A stretch of DNA of 64,000 bases. It comes from Mycobacterium sp. URHB0044 (GTDB lineage: Bacteria > Actinomycetota > Actinomycetes > Mycobacteriales > Mycobacteriaceae). A program made the position numbers and the translations under genes. Of the stretch, positions 16,678-25,487 are shown piece by piece. Within the stretch, counting starts at the first letter, position 1. Every line of letters starts with the position of its first letter. The stretch is from the NCBI RefSeq assembly GCF_000620625.1, contig NZ_JIAW01000029.1, positions 16,001 through 80,000 of the forward strand, in the 5' to 3' direction. The notes beneath the pieces are model-generated. The model did no database searches. It had not been told where the DNA came from and was given only the letters and a program-made list of their open reading frames with translations.

Positions 16678-17544
16678 ATGACACAGCCAGCGACGCGAGA
16701 AGCCGTGCAAGAGGCTCCCATTCCCGATGCGCCGATAGCGCACCGATTCACCGGCAAGGTCGCCTTCATCACGGGCGCGGCCCGCGGACAGGGGCGTGCC
16801 GAGGCGGAACGACTCGCCGCGGAAGGCGCCGACATCATCGCCGTCGACATCTGTAGCCCGCTCTCGACGACGCAGTACTCGGGCGCGACACCGGAGGATC
16901 TCGACGAGACCGCCGCGCTGGTCGAGAAACTCGGCCGACGCATCGTCGCTCGGCAGGTCGACATCCGTGACTTCGACGCACTGTCAACGGCATTGAACGA
17001 CGGCGTCGCCGAGCTGGGCCGACTCGACGTCGTGATCGCCAACGCCGGAATGACGACCGCCGCCCGCGTGTGGGAGATCAGTGCCGAACACTGGCGCGAG
17101 AGCATCGACGTCAACCTCACCGGTGCGTTTCATACCGCGAAGGCCGCAGTGCCGATCATGCTCGAACAGGGAAGCGGCGGTGCGATCGTATTCACCAGTT
17201 CGGTCGCCGGTCTGCGTGGTCTGCCGTTCCTCGGCAGCTACGTGGCCGCCAAGCATGGGCTGGTCGGGCTGGCGAAGACCTTGGCGAACGAGTTGGCGGA
17301 GTATCGAATTCGTGTCAACACCGTTCATCCGCACGGTGTCACAACGGATCTGACGGTTCCCGAGCTCTTCCCCCAGGTCCAGGAGCTTGCCCCCGACCTC
17401 GGGACCTTGTTCATCGGCGGCCTTCCAGACCAGACGTCCAGCGTCCACGACATCGCCGCCGCCGTTGCCTGGATCGCCTCCGACGAGGCTCGGCACGTCA
17501 CCGGCATTCAGCTGCCGGTCGACCTGGGGCGGACCAACCGGTGA
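16678..17544 (+). CDS. Mycofactocin-coupled SDR family oxidoreductase
   Basis: The 288-residue protein has TGAARGQG (32-39), Y188/K192 in YVAAK, and an extra segment at about residues 57-82 (DICSPLSTTQYSGATPEDLD) between the second strand and the next helix. This insertion marks the mycofactocin-associated SDR group (TIGR03971), which holds its nicotinamide cofactor tightly and passes electrons to the peptide-derived cofactor mycofactocin. The ATG at 16678 follows AGGAGG (16662-16667). The P450 gene overlaps its stop by GTGA. Together they suggest hydroxylation followed by alcohol oxidation of one substrate. Confidence 0.88.
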   Translation: MTQPATREAVQEAPIPDAPIAHRFTGKVAFITGAARGQGRAEAERLAAEGADIIAVDICSPLSTTQYSGATPEDLDETAALVEKLGRRIVARQVDIRDFDALSTALNDGVAELGRLDVVIANAGMTTAARVWEISAEHWRESIDVNLTGAFHTAKAAVPIMLEQGSGGAIVFTSSVAGLRGLPFLGSYVAAKHGLVGLAKTLANELAEYRIRVNTVHPHGVTTDLTVPELFPQVQELAPDLGTLFIGGLPDQTSSVHDIAAAVAWIASDEARHVTGIQLPVDLGRTNR

Positions 17545-18815
17545 ACGTCGAGGGGCTGGACTTCTTCCGGGACGACCAGGTCGGTCAAGACCCATACCCC
17601 TACGCCGAAGCCTCCCGGGCGAAGTGCCCGGTTCGGCGCGAACCCCATCACGGCGTCGTGATGGTGACCGGTCACGAAGAAGCCGTCGCCATTCTCGGTG
17701 ATGCGCAGACCTTTTCGTCGTGCAACGCGCCCACGGGTCCCTTCCCAGGGTTCCCGGTCCCTCTCGAGGGCGACGACGTGAGCACGTTGATCGAGGCCCA
17801 CCGCGAAGAACTTCCGCTGAGTGACCAGATCCTCACGGTCGACCCGCCAGTCCACACCGCTCAGCGCGCACTGCTGATGGGTCTCATCACGCCGAAGCGC
17901 CTCAAGGAGAACGAGGACTTCATGTGGCAGTTGGCCGACCAGGTCCTCGACGGCTTCCTCACCGGCGGTGAGGGTGAGTTCATCAACGGCTTCGCTGGGC
18001 CCTTCACGCTGCTCGTCATCGCCGACCTCCTCGGCGTGCCCGAGGCCGACCGCGACGAGTTCGTCGCTGCGCTGGGTCGACACGCGAACGACGGCGGTTC
18101 CGGCGAGCTCGTCACGACTCACAATCCGTTGGAGTACCTGTACGAACGCTTCTCCGCCTACATCGAGGACCGGCGCCGCGAGCCGCGCGGTGACGTCCTC
18201 ACCGGGATGGCCAACGCGACGTTCCCCGACGGATCGTTGCCCGAACCCATCGAGGTCGCCCGCATCGCCTCCAACGTCTACTCCGCCGGCCAGGAGACCA
18301 CCGTGCGCCTTCTCGGCGCGGCCCTGCAGATCCTGGGCGAGCAGCCCGACCTTCAGCAGCTACTGCGGCGCGAGCGCGACCGCATTCCCAACTTCATCGA
18401 GGAGACGCTGCGGTTCGACAGTCCCATCAAGGGCGACTTCCGGCTGGCCAGAACCACCACGTCCGTTGGCGGAGTGGACATCCCGGCTGGTACGACGGTG
18501 ATGGTGCTCAACGGGGCGGCCAACCGCGACCCGCGACTGTTCGAGGATCCCGCGACATTCGACGTGGCGCGGCTCAACTCCCGCCGTCACATCGCCTTCG
18601 GCCGCGGCGTGCACTCCTGCCCCGGCGCGCCCCTCGCCCGCGCTGAGGCCCGGGTGTGCATCGAGCGGCTTCTCGACCGCACCACCGACATCGGGATCTC
18701 GGAGAGGGAACACGGGCCCGCGGGCGCACGGCGCTACCGATACGTGCCGACGTTCATCCTCCGCGGACTGACCGAGTTGCACCTCGAGTTCGCGATCGCC
18801 GACGAGTCACGATGA
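17541..18815 (+). CDS. Cytochrome P450
   Basis: This 424-residue soluble bacterial P450 shows the I-helix motif AGQETT (249-254), with glutamate in the usual acid position, the ExxR pair E288/R291 in EETLR, and the haem loop FGRGVHSCPG with proximal cysteine C360. It starts at a GTG overlapping the stop of the mycofactocin-type SDR, and its own stop overlaps the ferredoxin ATG, so the three are translationally coupled. P450s of this type hydroxylate steroids, terpenes or lipids in mycobacteria; the CYP family cannot be assigned by eye. The adjacent ferredoxin is its probable electron donor. Confidence 0.95.
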   Translation: MNVEGLDFFRDDQVGQDPYPYAEASRAKCPVRREPHHGVVMVTGHEEAVAILGDAQTFSSCNAPTGPFPGFPVPLEGDDVSTLIEAHREELPLSDQILTVDPPVHTAQRALLMGLITPKRLKENEDFMWQLADQVLDGFLTGGEGEFINGFAGPFTLLVIADLLGVPEADRDEFVAALGRHANDGGSGELVTTHNPLEYLYERFSAYIEDRRREPRGDVLTGMANATFPDGSLPEPIEVARIASNVYSAGQETTVRLLGAALQILGEQPDLQQLLRRERDRIPNFIEETLRFDSPIKGDFRLARTTTSVGGVDIPAGTTVMVLNGAANRDPRLFEDPATFDVARLNSRRHIAFGRGVHSCPGAPLARAEARVCIERLLDRTTDIGISEREHGPAGARRYRYVPTFILRGLTELHLEFAIADESR

Positions 18816-19003
18816 AGGTCACCGTCGACGACAGCCGCTGCGCCGGGCACGGCGTGTGCGTCGGGCTATGCCCCGACGTGTTCTCCCTGACGGACGACGG
18901 ATACGCGGTGGCCCATCAACCCGACGTTCCAACCGAATTCGAGGACGCGGTACGCGACGCAATCGACTGCTGCCCCGAGCACGCGATCTCGACTCAGACG
19001 TAG
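18812..19003 (+). CDS. Small 3Fe-4S/4Fe-4S ferredoxin
   Basis: The 63-residue ferredoxin has the cluster motif CAGHGVCVGLCP, in which the second ligand position is His instead of Cys, and a last cysteine in DCCPEHAI. This CxxHxxCxxxCP pattern belongs to the single-cluster ferredoxins that accompany actinobacterial P450s and usually hold a 3Fe-4S or a His-modified cluster. It overlaps the P450 stop by ATGA, the expected arrangement for a redox partner. No dedicated small ferredoxin reductase lies in this operon. Confidence 0.93.
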   Translation: MKVTVDDSRCAGHGVCVGLCPDVFSLTDDGYAVAHQPDVPTEFEDAVRDAIDCCPEHAISTQT

Positions 19004-19032
19004 GCTCCTACCGAAGCCCGGAAGGAGTCTCA

Positions 19033-19821
19033 ATGGCACGCTTCACCAACCGGGTCGCACTCATCACCGGCGCCAGCTCAGGTATCGGCCGTGCCGCGGC
19101 GCTTCGGCTGGCGCAGGAAGGTGCAGCCGTCGCGCTGGTCGCACTACCGGGCGACGACCTCGAGGACGCCACGGCGCAGTGCCGGGCCACCGGCACCGCG
19201 GCGCTGGCACTACCGGCCGACGTTGCCGATCCTCGTCAGGTCGCCGACGCCTTCGACCGCGCCGAGGCACTCGGATCGGTGTCGGCGGTGTTCAGCAACG
19301 CCGGCATCTCCGTGATCGCGCGGGCCGTCACGACGCACGACGACGACTGGTTGCGGCAACTCCACGTCAACCTCTCCGGTTGCTTCTACGTCGCGCGCGA
19401 AGCCGCCCGGCGGATGGTCCCGGCTCGCTACGGATCCATCGTCACGACCGGCTCCGAGCTCGGAATCCTCGGCCAGGCGGGCTATGTCGGCTACACCGCG
19501 ACTAAGGGCGGCGTACTCGCGATGACACGCGCGCTCGCGGCGGAGCTGGCGGTGGACGGAATCCGGGTGAACAGCATCTCTCCCGGCGAGACCGAAACCC
19601 CCATGCTGATGGCCGAATTCGACGCCGCGCCGGATCCAGCCGCGGAACGCGCCGATCACGAGGCGACCATCCCGCTTGGCCGGATCGCACAGCCGGACGA
19701 GATCGCCGCAGCCGTGGCGTTCCTGCTGTCCGACGAGGCGGCGTACATCACCGGCACCAACCTGGTGGTGGACGGCGGCCGGACGTCGTGCTTCTCCCTC
19801 GGCTCCACCTCGCCGGCCTGA
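19033..19821 (+). CDS. SDR family oxidoreductase
   Basis: The 262-residue classical SDR has TGASSGIG (12-19), SNAG (88-91), Y154/K158 in YTATK and the C-terminal GTNLVVDGG element. GAAGGAG (19021-19027) precedes the ATG. It lies 29 bases after the ferredoxin and is probably the last gene of the TetR-led operon, the third SDR in it. Three reductases beside one P450 suggest a multi-step oxidation pathway. The substrate is not predictable from sequence. Confidence 0.9.
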   Translation: MARFTNRVALITGASSGIGRAAALRLAQEGAAVALVALPGDDLEDATAQCRATGTAALALPADVADPRQVADAFDRAEALGSVSAVFSNAGISVIARAVTTHDDDWLRQLHVNLSGCFYVAREAARRMVPARYGSIVTTGSELGILGQAGYVGYTATKGGVLAMTRALAAELAVDGIRVNSISPGETETPMLMAEFDAAPDPAAERADHEATIPLGRIAQPDEIAAAVAFLLSDEAAYITGTNLVVDGGRTSCFSLGSTSPA

Positions 19822-19887
19822 AGCAGTTGTTTGCGGTTGCACGGAAGCGAGCTGTCCTCAGCAGGGTAAAGCCCGGGCCAACCGTTA

Positions 19888-19916
19888 TTGACATGTCCAT
19901 AAATTACGAGTACGCC
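19888..19916 (+). promoter_or_regulatory. Candidate promoter of the amine oxidase gene
   Basis: A perfect TTGACA (19888-19893) is followed after 17 bases by TACGCC (19911-19916), a weak -10. The AT-rich stretch stands out from its surroundings and lies about 75 bases upstream of the oxidase ATG at 19993. Confidence 0.4.
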
Positions 19917-19992
19917 TGTTAGCTGAACGACGCGAGCACTACCGAGCCCGGCCGCCGAGCGGCCCTGTCGAACTCAACGAAGAGGGACGCTC

Positions 19993-21357
19993 ATGGCCGA
20001 TGTCGACTTTTGCGTGGTCGGTGCAGGATTCGCGGGATTGACCGCGGCGCTGCGGCTGAAACAGGCGGGCCACTCGGTGGCGCTGCTCGAGGCCCGCGAC
20101 CGGGTCGGCGGCCGCACCTTTACCGAGGTGCGCGACGACGGGTCGTGGATCGACCGCGGCGGTGCGTGGATCGGGCCCGGGCAAGACGCCATCTACCGAC
20201 TGATGAACGAGTTCGGCGTGCCGAGCTACAAGCAGTACGTCGACGGTGACGCGATGATGTTCGTCGACGGCAAGAAGTACCGTTACACGGGCACGATTCC
20301 GTTGTCGATGAGCCCGTGGGCGGTCGCGAACATCGGTGCGGCCTTCCTCGAGCTGGGGCACATGTGCAAGTCGATTCCGCTCGAAGCCCCGTGGGAAGCG
20401 CCCAAGGCGCGCAAGTGGGATCAGCTCAGCTACGCGCAGTGGCTCGACAAGCACACGCTGTCCAAGCCCGCCCACGAGCTCCTGGAAGCCGCGATCGCCG
20501 GCACCTACACCTCGGCGGCCTCGGAGCTGTCGATGCTCTTCGTTCTGTACCAAATGGCATCCGCGGGTGGGCCGAGCTTCGTGCTGGGAGTCAAGGACGC
20601 CGCCGAGGACGCCCGGCCGGTCGGCGGCATGGGTGCCATCCACCGGCCGATGGCCGCCGAACTCGGCGATGCCATTCACCTGTCGCAGCCGGTGCGAAGC
20701 ATCGTCCAGGATGCCGACGGGGTCACGGTCCGGTCGGACGACATGGTGGTGTGCGCACGCCGCGTCATCGTTGCCGTGCCGATCGCGATCGCCGGCCAGA
20801 TCATCTACGAGCCGATGTTGTCGGTGGACCGGTCGTTCCTGCACCAGCGGATGCCTCTCGGCGCGGTCTTCAAGATCGCTCTGGTCTACGACGAACCGTT
20901 CTGGCGTGCCGACGGGCTTTCGGGCCAGTCGTTCGCGCCGGGGTCGCCGGCGAACCTCACCATCGACTCCTGCACGGACACCGGAACTCCCGGGATGCTG
21001 ACCGTCATCACCGAGGGGCCCGTCGCGCGCCAGATCGGCGAACTCACCGAGGCCGAACGCAGAAAGGCCGTGCTCGACGCCGTCGCCGAACGGCTCGGCG
21101 ACAAGGCGAAGGCACCGATCGACTACGTCGAGCAGAACTGGACCGTCGAACGCTATACCGGCGGCGGGATGATCTGCCACGCTCCGCCGGGTGTCCTGAC
21201 CGAGTTTGGCCCCGCACTGCGCGAACCGTGCGGCCGCATCCACTGGGCAGGGACCGAGAGTTCGGCCGTCATGTACGGGTTCATCGACGGAGCCGTCCGC
21301 TCGGGCGAGCGCGCCGCAACCGAGGTGATGGAACGCGAACAGGTGGCCGTGGCCTGA
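19993..21357 (+). CDS. Flavin-containing monoamine oxidase family protein
   Basis: The 454-residue flavoprotein has an N-terminal FAD-binding VVGAGFAGLTAAL, LLEARDRVGGRTFT, and the C-terminal HWAGTESSAVMYGFIDGAV...GERAA segment of the MAO family. It oxidises amines to imines, giving hydrogen peroxide and aldehydes. The cysteine that carries covalent FAD in eukaryotic MAO (SGGCYT) is replaced here in a TGGGMICH context, so the flavin is expected to be non-covalent. It resembles mycobacterial AofH (Rv3170). GAAGAGGGA lies ahead of the ATG. It appears to be a single-gene unit. Confidence 0.9.
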   Translation: MADVDFCVVGAGFAGLTAALRLKQAGHSVALLEARDRVGGRTFTEVRDDGSWIDRGGAWIGPGQDAIYRLMNEFGVPSYKQYVDGDAMMFVDGKKYRYTGTIPLSMSPWAVANIGAAFLELGHMCKSIPLEAPWEAPKARKWDQLSYAQWLDKHTLSKPAHELLEAAIAGTYTSAASELSMLFVLYQMASAGGPSFVLGVKDAAEDARPVGGMGAIHRPMAAELGDAIHLSQPVRSIVQDADGVTVRSDDMVVCARRVIVAVPIAIAGQIIYEPMLSVDRSFLHQRMPLGAVFKIALVYDEPFWRADGLSGQSFAPGSPANLTIDSCTDTGTPGMLTVITEGPVARQIGELTEAERRKAVLDAVAERLGDKAKAPIDYVEQNWTVERYTGGGMICHAPPGVLTEFGPALREPCGRIHWAGTESSAVMYGFIDGAVRSGERAATEVMEREQVAVA

Positions 21358-21392
21358 CCTGTGTTTCGCCCCAGTTATGGGCGATTTAAGAG

Positions 21393-21476
21393 TGCGGGCG
21401 GTGGGACTCGAACCCACACGTTCTTTCGAACACGGGCACCTAAAGCCCGCGCGTCAGCCAATTGCGCCACGCCCGC
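21393..21476 (-). tRNA. tRNA-Leu (anticodon UAG)
   Basis: Read on the minus strand from 21476, the 84 bases fold as a class II tRNA. The acceptor stem GCGGGCG pairs with CGCCCGC before discriminator A (21393). The anticodon loop TTTAGGT gives UAG for leucine CUA. A long variable arm (TGTTCGAAAGAACG) and a GGTTCGAGTC T-loop region are present. The CCA end is not encoded. Confidence 0.95.
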
Positions 21477-21567
21477 AAGCGTGTTGATCCTACCTGTTCG
21501 CAGCCGCGAGGAATCTGTCGGTGGCACTTCCTAGCGTGGGCCGTACAACCGGCGAGAGGCGCGCCCG

Positions 21568-22305
21568 ATGCGGTCAGCTGAGGAGTTCAACGAGGTGCAG
21601 CGCCTCCTCGCGGCTGGCATGAATGACTGCGCCATTGCACGGCAGACGGGCATACCGCGACCAACGGTCCGCGAGTGGCGAAGCAAACCACCGAACCGAC
21701 TGAGGCTCCCGGGGGCATCCTCACCGTGCGGCGTCAGTCATGACTTCTCGGCCCTTCCTACGGCTGCGTACTCGTATCTTCTAGGCCTCTACCTCGGCGA
21801 CGGATGCATCTCGCAGTATCGCCGGGTCTGGCGGATGCGAATCATCCTCGATAACAAGTACCCGGCAATCATCGCCCGGTGCCGGGCCGCTCTCGACACG
21901 GTGATGCCAGGCCAGCATTCAGCGACTACGCAGAAGAAGGGATGCGTCGAGGTCGGTCTCTACTCCAAGCACTGGCCCTGCCTCTTCCCCCAACACGGCC
22001 CCGGCCGAAAGCACAGCAGACGGATAGCCCTCGAGCCCTGGCAGGAGGCGCACGTCTACGAGGCCACCGAGGAGTTCGTCCGCGGGTTGATCGAGAGCGA
22101 CGGCTGCCGCGTCATCGCCAATGACCGTGGCGTGCGCAGCATTCGCTACCACTTCTCGAACAGATCAGAAGACATCATCGGGTTGTTCACCGCCGCGCTC
22201 GATCACCTCGAGATCCCGTGGACGCGGTCGAGGAAGGACACGGTCTCGATCTACCGCAAGGCCGCAACGGCCCGGCTCGACGAGTTCATCGGGCCGAAGT
22301 CGTGA
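21568..22305 (+). CDS. Free-standing HTH - LAGLIDADG homing endonuclease-like protein
   Basis: The 245-residue protein begins with a helix-turn-helix (residues 6-38, with CAIARQTGIPRPTVREW), followed by a double-motif LAGLIDADG unit. The two motifs are LLGLYLGDGC (71-80) and FVRGLIESDGC (170-180), each ending in the expected acidic residue (D78, D178). It is not inside an intron or intein, and lies 91 bases beyond the tRNA-Leu gene on the opposite strand. Codon use is less biased to G/C at third positions than in its neighbours, which suggests transfer. It could be a selfish homing endonuclease or a domesticated DNA-binding regulator; intact acidic residues favour nuclease activity. Confidence 0.8.
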   Translation: MRSAEEFNEVQRLLAAGMNDCAIARQTGIPRPTVREWRSKPPNRLRLPGASSPCGVSHDFSALPTAAYSYLLGLYLGDGCISQYRRVWRMRIILDNKYPAIIARCRAALDTVMPGQHSATTQKKGCVEVGLYSKHWPCLFPQHGPGRKHSRRIALEPWQEAHVYEATEEFVRGLIESDGCRVIANDRGVRSIRYHFSNRSEDIIGLFTAALDHLEIPWTRSRKDTVSIYRKAATARLDEFIGPKS

Positions 22306-22313
22306 TCGGCGTT

Positions 22314-23510
22314 TCAGGTGTAGAGCGTGATGGGCTGCACGTCGCCGGTGAGGAAGTTGGCGCCGACTTCGAGCTTCTTGTAGTCGATCGGATCGTGCAG
22401 TGAATGGGTGCGAATGTTGCGCCAGTACAGATCCAGCCCGATGTCGCTGCGCGTCGAGCTGGTCCCGGTCACCTCGAACACCCGTTGGGCGACGTCCAGC
22501 GCGGTCTCGGTGGACACCACTTTCAGTTGCGCGATGCCGATCGCCACCTCCGCGCGATCGGCCGCGGTCACGTCCGAGCCGCGCGCGATCACCTCGTCGT
22601 AGCGGGCGTTCCAGCGGTCGGCGAGCGCCTCGACGGCCGCGACCCGTGCCACCAGCTCACCGAAGACCCTCTGCACCAACGGGTCTCGCGAGTAGTGCTC
22701 GGCGGTGCTGAGCAGCCACGCTCCCCGCCGTTCCAGAGTGAGCTGCCGGGCCCGGCTCAGCGCGCCCTGCGCGATGCCGAGATAGAGGTTGCCGAACGCC
22801 AGCTGGATGCCAGGCGTCACCAGTGTCGAGTACGGCTCCTCGCCCACCACGCCGAGCACATCCGACCGGTCGACGGCAACGTCGTCGAACTCGACCGAGC
22901 CGCTCGCGGACAGCCGCTGCCCCAGGAAGTCCCAATCGTCGACGAACCGCAATCCGTCCCGGTCGTGGTCGACGACGACTGCCAGCACGCGGTCCGCGCC
23001 CTGCTCGACTGCCATCACGAGCGTCACGTCGCCGGTCGACGCACCGGTGGAGTAGCGCTTCCGACCGTTGAGCCGGAACCCGGAGCCGTCGGCCGTCAAA
23101 GTGAGATCGGGGTCGATGGGGTTGACCGAATCACCCCAGAGCCACTGTCCGGCCGCGGATGCCCCGAACCAGTGCGACCACCGCGCAGGATCGCCAAAGA
23201 AGACTATGCCGGCGTGGTTGACGTAGTGGTAGGCCAGGATCTGCGCGATGGACGCGTCGGCACGGGCCAGGATGCGCACCGCCCGTAGCGCGGTACTCCA
23301 ATGCCCGCCGTGGCCGCCGAAGTCCGTCGGGATGAGCAGGTTGGCGAGTCCGGATTCCTTCAGCAGTTTGAGTTCGGCGGTGGCCTGCTCGTTGGCCCGG
23401 TCGCGAGCCAGCGCGTCGGTGGCCAGGACCGCGGCGATGTCGTCGGCCACCACGTCCCACGTCTTCGCCTCCTCCGCCTCGGGCAGCGTGGTCCAGGGTG
23501 TGCGCGGCAT
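22314..23510 (-). CDS. Acyl-CoA dehydrogenase-fold flavin monooxygenase (DszC/SfnB-like)
   Basis: The 398-residue protein has the acyl-CoA dehydrogenase fold (GLANLLIPTDFGGHGG, RKRYSTGA, LGIAQGALSRARQ). Its C-terminal pattern YWRNIRTHSLHDPIDYKK is characteristic of the DszC/SfnB branch, which are FMNH2-dependent monooxygenases acting on sulfides, sulfones or related compounds, not on acyl-CoA. A flavin reductase partner would be needed and is not adjacent. It lies 97 bases downstream of the ABC importer genes on the same strand. A role in scavenging an organosulfur compound is plausible but inferred. Confidence 0.8.
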   Translation of the reverse strand: MPRTPWTTLPEAEEAKTWDVVADDIAAVLATDALARDRANEQATAELKLLKESGLANLLIPTDFGGHGGHWSTALRAVRILARADASIAQILAYHYVNHAGIVFFGDPARWSHWFGASAAGQWLWGDSVNPIDPDLTLTADGSGFRLNGRKRYSTGASTGDVTLVMAVEQGADRVLAVVVDHDRDGLRFVDDWDFLGQRLSASGSVEFDDVAVDRSDVLGVVGEEPYSTLVTPGIQLAFGNLYLGIAQGALSRARQLTLERRGAWLLSTAEHYSRDPLVQRVFGELVARVAAVEALADRWNARYDEVIARGSDVTAADRAEVAIGIAQLKVVSTETALDVAQRVFEVTGTSSTRSDIGLDLYWRNIRTHSLHDPIDYKKLEVGANFLTGDVQPITLYT

Positions 23511-23607
23511 CAGGACTCCTTCAAGACAATTGGCGACCGGTCACGCTAGCGCCGTCGACCAGTCTCTGGCTCGGGTTACCGTCACGATGAGCAATACCGC
23601 CGAACCG

Positions 23608-24675
23608 CTACGCGGCGGGCAGCCGGGTACCGGAGCTGCCGTCGAACAGGTGCAGGCGGTCCGGTCGCACGGTCACGACGACGCCGTCGCCAGGTGCGGG
23701 CGGCCTCGCCCAACGCGTCACCTCGGCGTCCTCCACCACGGCGGTCAACCGCTGCTCACCGACCGTGATGATGAATACGTATCTGGGGCCGAGCAATTCG
23801 ACCAATTCGAGCCGCCCGGCCGCACCGGCCTCCGGGCGCACCAGCACGTCCTCCGGCCGCACCCCGACGGTCACCGATGACTGGTCGGCGGCCGTGACGT
23901 CCCAACGAATGCCACCGGTCTGGAAAACGCCGCCGTCGATCCGGCCGTTGATCAGGTTGGCCGTCGGCGACCCGATGAAGCCGGCGACGAAGGTGTTGGC
24001 CGGCGAGCGGTAGAGGTCGTGCGGCGTCCCCCGCTGCTCGATCCGTCCCGCATTGAGCACCACGAGTTGGTCGGCAATGGTCATCGCCTCCTCCTGATCG
24101 TGGGTGACGTACAGCGCCGTGATGCCCAATTCCTGTTGCAGGCACCGTATCTCGGAACGCAACTCGACGCGCAGCTTGGCGTCCAAGTTGCTCAACGGCT
24201 CGTCGAACAGGAACACCGACGGCGTGCGTACCAGCGCGCGGGCGATCGCCACGCGCTGCTGCTGGCCGCCGGACAGCTGACGCGGTTTGCGGTCGAGCAG
24301 CGCGGTGATGCCGACGCGCTCGGCGGCCTCCCCGGCCCGTCGAGCGGCCTCGCCCTTGGCCACCCCGGCATTGCGGAGCGGGAACGCGATGTTGCCCGCC
24401 ACGCTCAATTGCGGGTAGAGCGCGTAGTTCTGGAACACCATCGCCACGTCGCGTTGCCGCGGGGTGGCGGCGGTGACGTCGCGGTCGCCGATGTGCACCG
24501 TGCCGCTGTCAGCCGATTCCAAACCCGCCACGATCCGCAGCGTGGTCGACTTGCCGCAGCCCGACGGCCCGACGAGCACCGTCAACGAACCATCGGGAAG
24601 CGACAGGCTCAGATCGTCGACCACCGCGGTCTCGCCATAGGACTTGGTGAGGCCCACCAACTCGACGGCGCTCAC
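23608..24675 (-). CDS. ABC transporter ATP-binding protein (MalK/UgpC type)
   Basis: The 355-residue ATPase has Walker A GPSGCGKST, the signature LSGGQQQRVAIARAL, Walker B VFLFDEP, the switch histidine in YVTHDQEEAM, and a C-terminal TOBE-type regulatory region (VTVGVRPEDVLV). This architecture belongs to carbohydrate-uptake (CUT1) importers. The GTG at 24675 overlaps the stop of the upstream permease (GTGA); a longer frame upstream is a shadow. It powers the two permeases and lipoprotein encoded before it. Confidence 0.93.
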   Translation of the reverse strand: MSAVELVGLTKSYGETAVVDDLSLSLPDGSLTVLVGPSGCGKSTTLRIVAGLESADSGTVHIGDRDVTAATPRQRDVAMVFQNYALYPQLSVAGNIAFPLRNAGVAKGEAARRAGEAAERVGITALLDRKPRQLSGGQQQRVAIARALVRTPSVFLFDEPLSNLDAKLRVELRSEIRCLQQELGITALYVTHDQEEAMTIADQLVVLNAGRIEQRGTPHDLYRSPANTFVAGFIGSPTANLINGRIDGGVFQTGGIRWDVTAADQSSVTVGVRPEDVLVRPEAGAAGRLELVELLGPRYVFIITVGEQRLTAVVEDAEVTRWARPPAPGDGVVVTVRPDRLHLFDGSSGTRLPAA

Positions 24676-25487
24676 TTGGTCGCACCGGTCGTCAGTCCGC
24701 CGACCAGGTACCGCTGCGCCGCCAACGCCAGGACGTACACCGGTGCGATGCCGAGCAGTCCGGCCGCGGCCTGCTGGCCGAACTGCACGTTGCGGTCGCC
24801 TTGGAACAGCGACAATCCCACCGTCAACGTCTGACTCTCCTTCGTCACCGCGAGATACACCGCGAACAGAAAATCGTTGTAGCTCAGGAAGAACACCACC
24901 AACAGAGCGGCCACTACACCGGGCCACAGCAGCGGCAGCACTGCCCGCCGGAACGCGCCGAACACCGACAACCCGTCGATGACGGCAGCCTCGTCGATCT
25001 CGATCGGGACGCGGCGCACGAAGCCGTCCAGCAGCCACACCGCGACGGGAACGTTGGCGATTCCGTTGACCAGCACCAGGCCCAGCGCATTGTTCGTCAG
25101 GCCCGCGTAGCGCAGCAGGAAGAACAGCGGGATGATCGCCACGATCGGCGGGGCACAGTAGCTGGCCAGCAGCGCCGTCAGCAGGCGGTCGCCGCGGAAC
25201 CGCCGGGCCGTGAAATACGCTGCAGGCGTGGCGATCACGACCGCCAGCACGGCAGCGCCCACCGCCGCCACCCAGGAGTTGTGCAGCATCGTGCCCAACG
25301 CGATCGTGTCGAACACCTTGCTGAAGTTGGTGATGGTCCACGCCGTGGGCCACAGCCGGGAATTCAACACGTCGCCGGGCGGCCGCAGCGACAGCGACAC
25401 CAGATAGCCAACCGGGATCAACGCGACGAGCGCGATCAATACCAACGCGACCCGCACCGCCCAGTACCGCCGACGCGACGGGTTCAC
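24672..25487 (-). CDS. ABC transporter permease (MalG type)
   Basis: The 271-residue protein has six predicted membrane segments and the EAA-loop region EIDEAAVIDGLSVFGAFRRAVLPL that contacts the ATPase. It ends in the hydrophobic tail typical of MalG-type subunits. The GTG at 25487 overlaps the stop of the preceding permease (GTGA) and its own stop overlaps the ATPase start, so the importer genes are a coupled operon. Confidence 0.9.
   Translation of the reverse strand: MNPSRRRYWAVRVALVLIALVALIPVGYLVSLSLRPPGDVLNSRLWPTAWTITNFSKVFDTIALGTMLHNSWVAAVGAAVLAVVIATPAAYFTARRFRGDRLLTALLASYCAPPIVAIIPLFFLLRYAGLTNNALGLVLVNGIANVPVAVWLLDGFVRRVPIEIDEAAVIDGLSVFGAFRRAVLPLLWPGVVAALLVVFFLSYNDFLFAVYLAVTKESQTLTVGLSLFQGDRNVQFGQQAAAGLLGIAPVYVLALAAQRYLVGGLTTGATK

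Noticed and set aside
21393..22305. Prophage or integrative element at tRNA-Leu
   Set aside because: No integrase, phage gene or duplicated tRNA end is visible; only the LAGLIDADG protein stands out.
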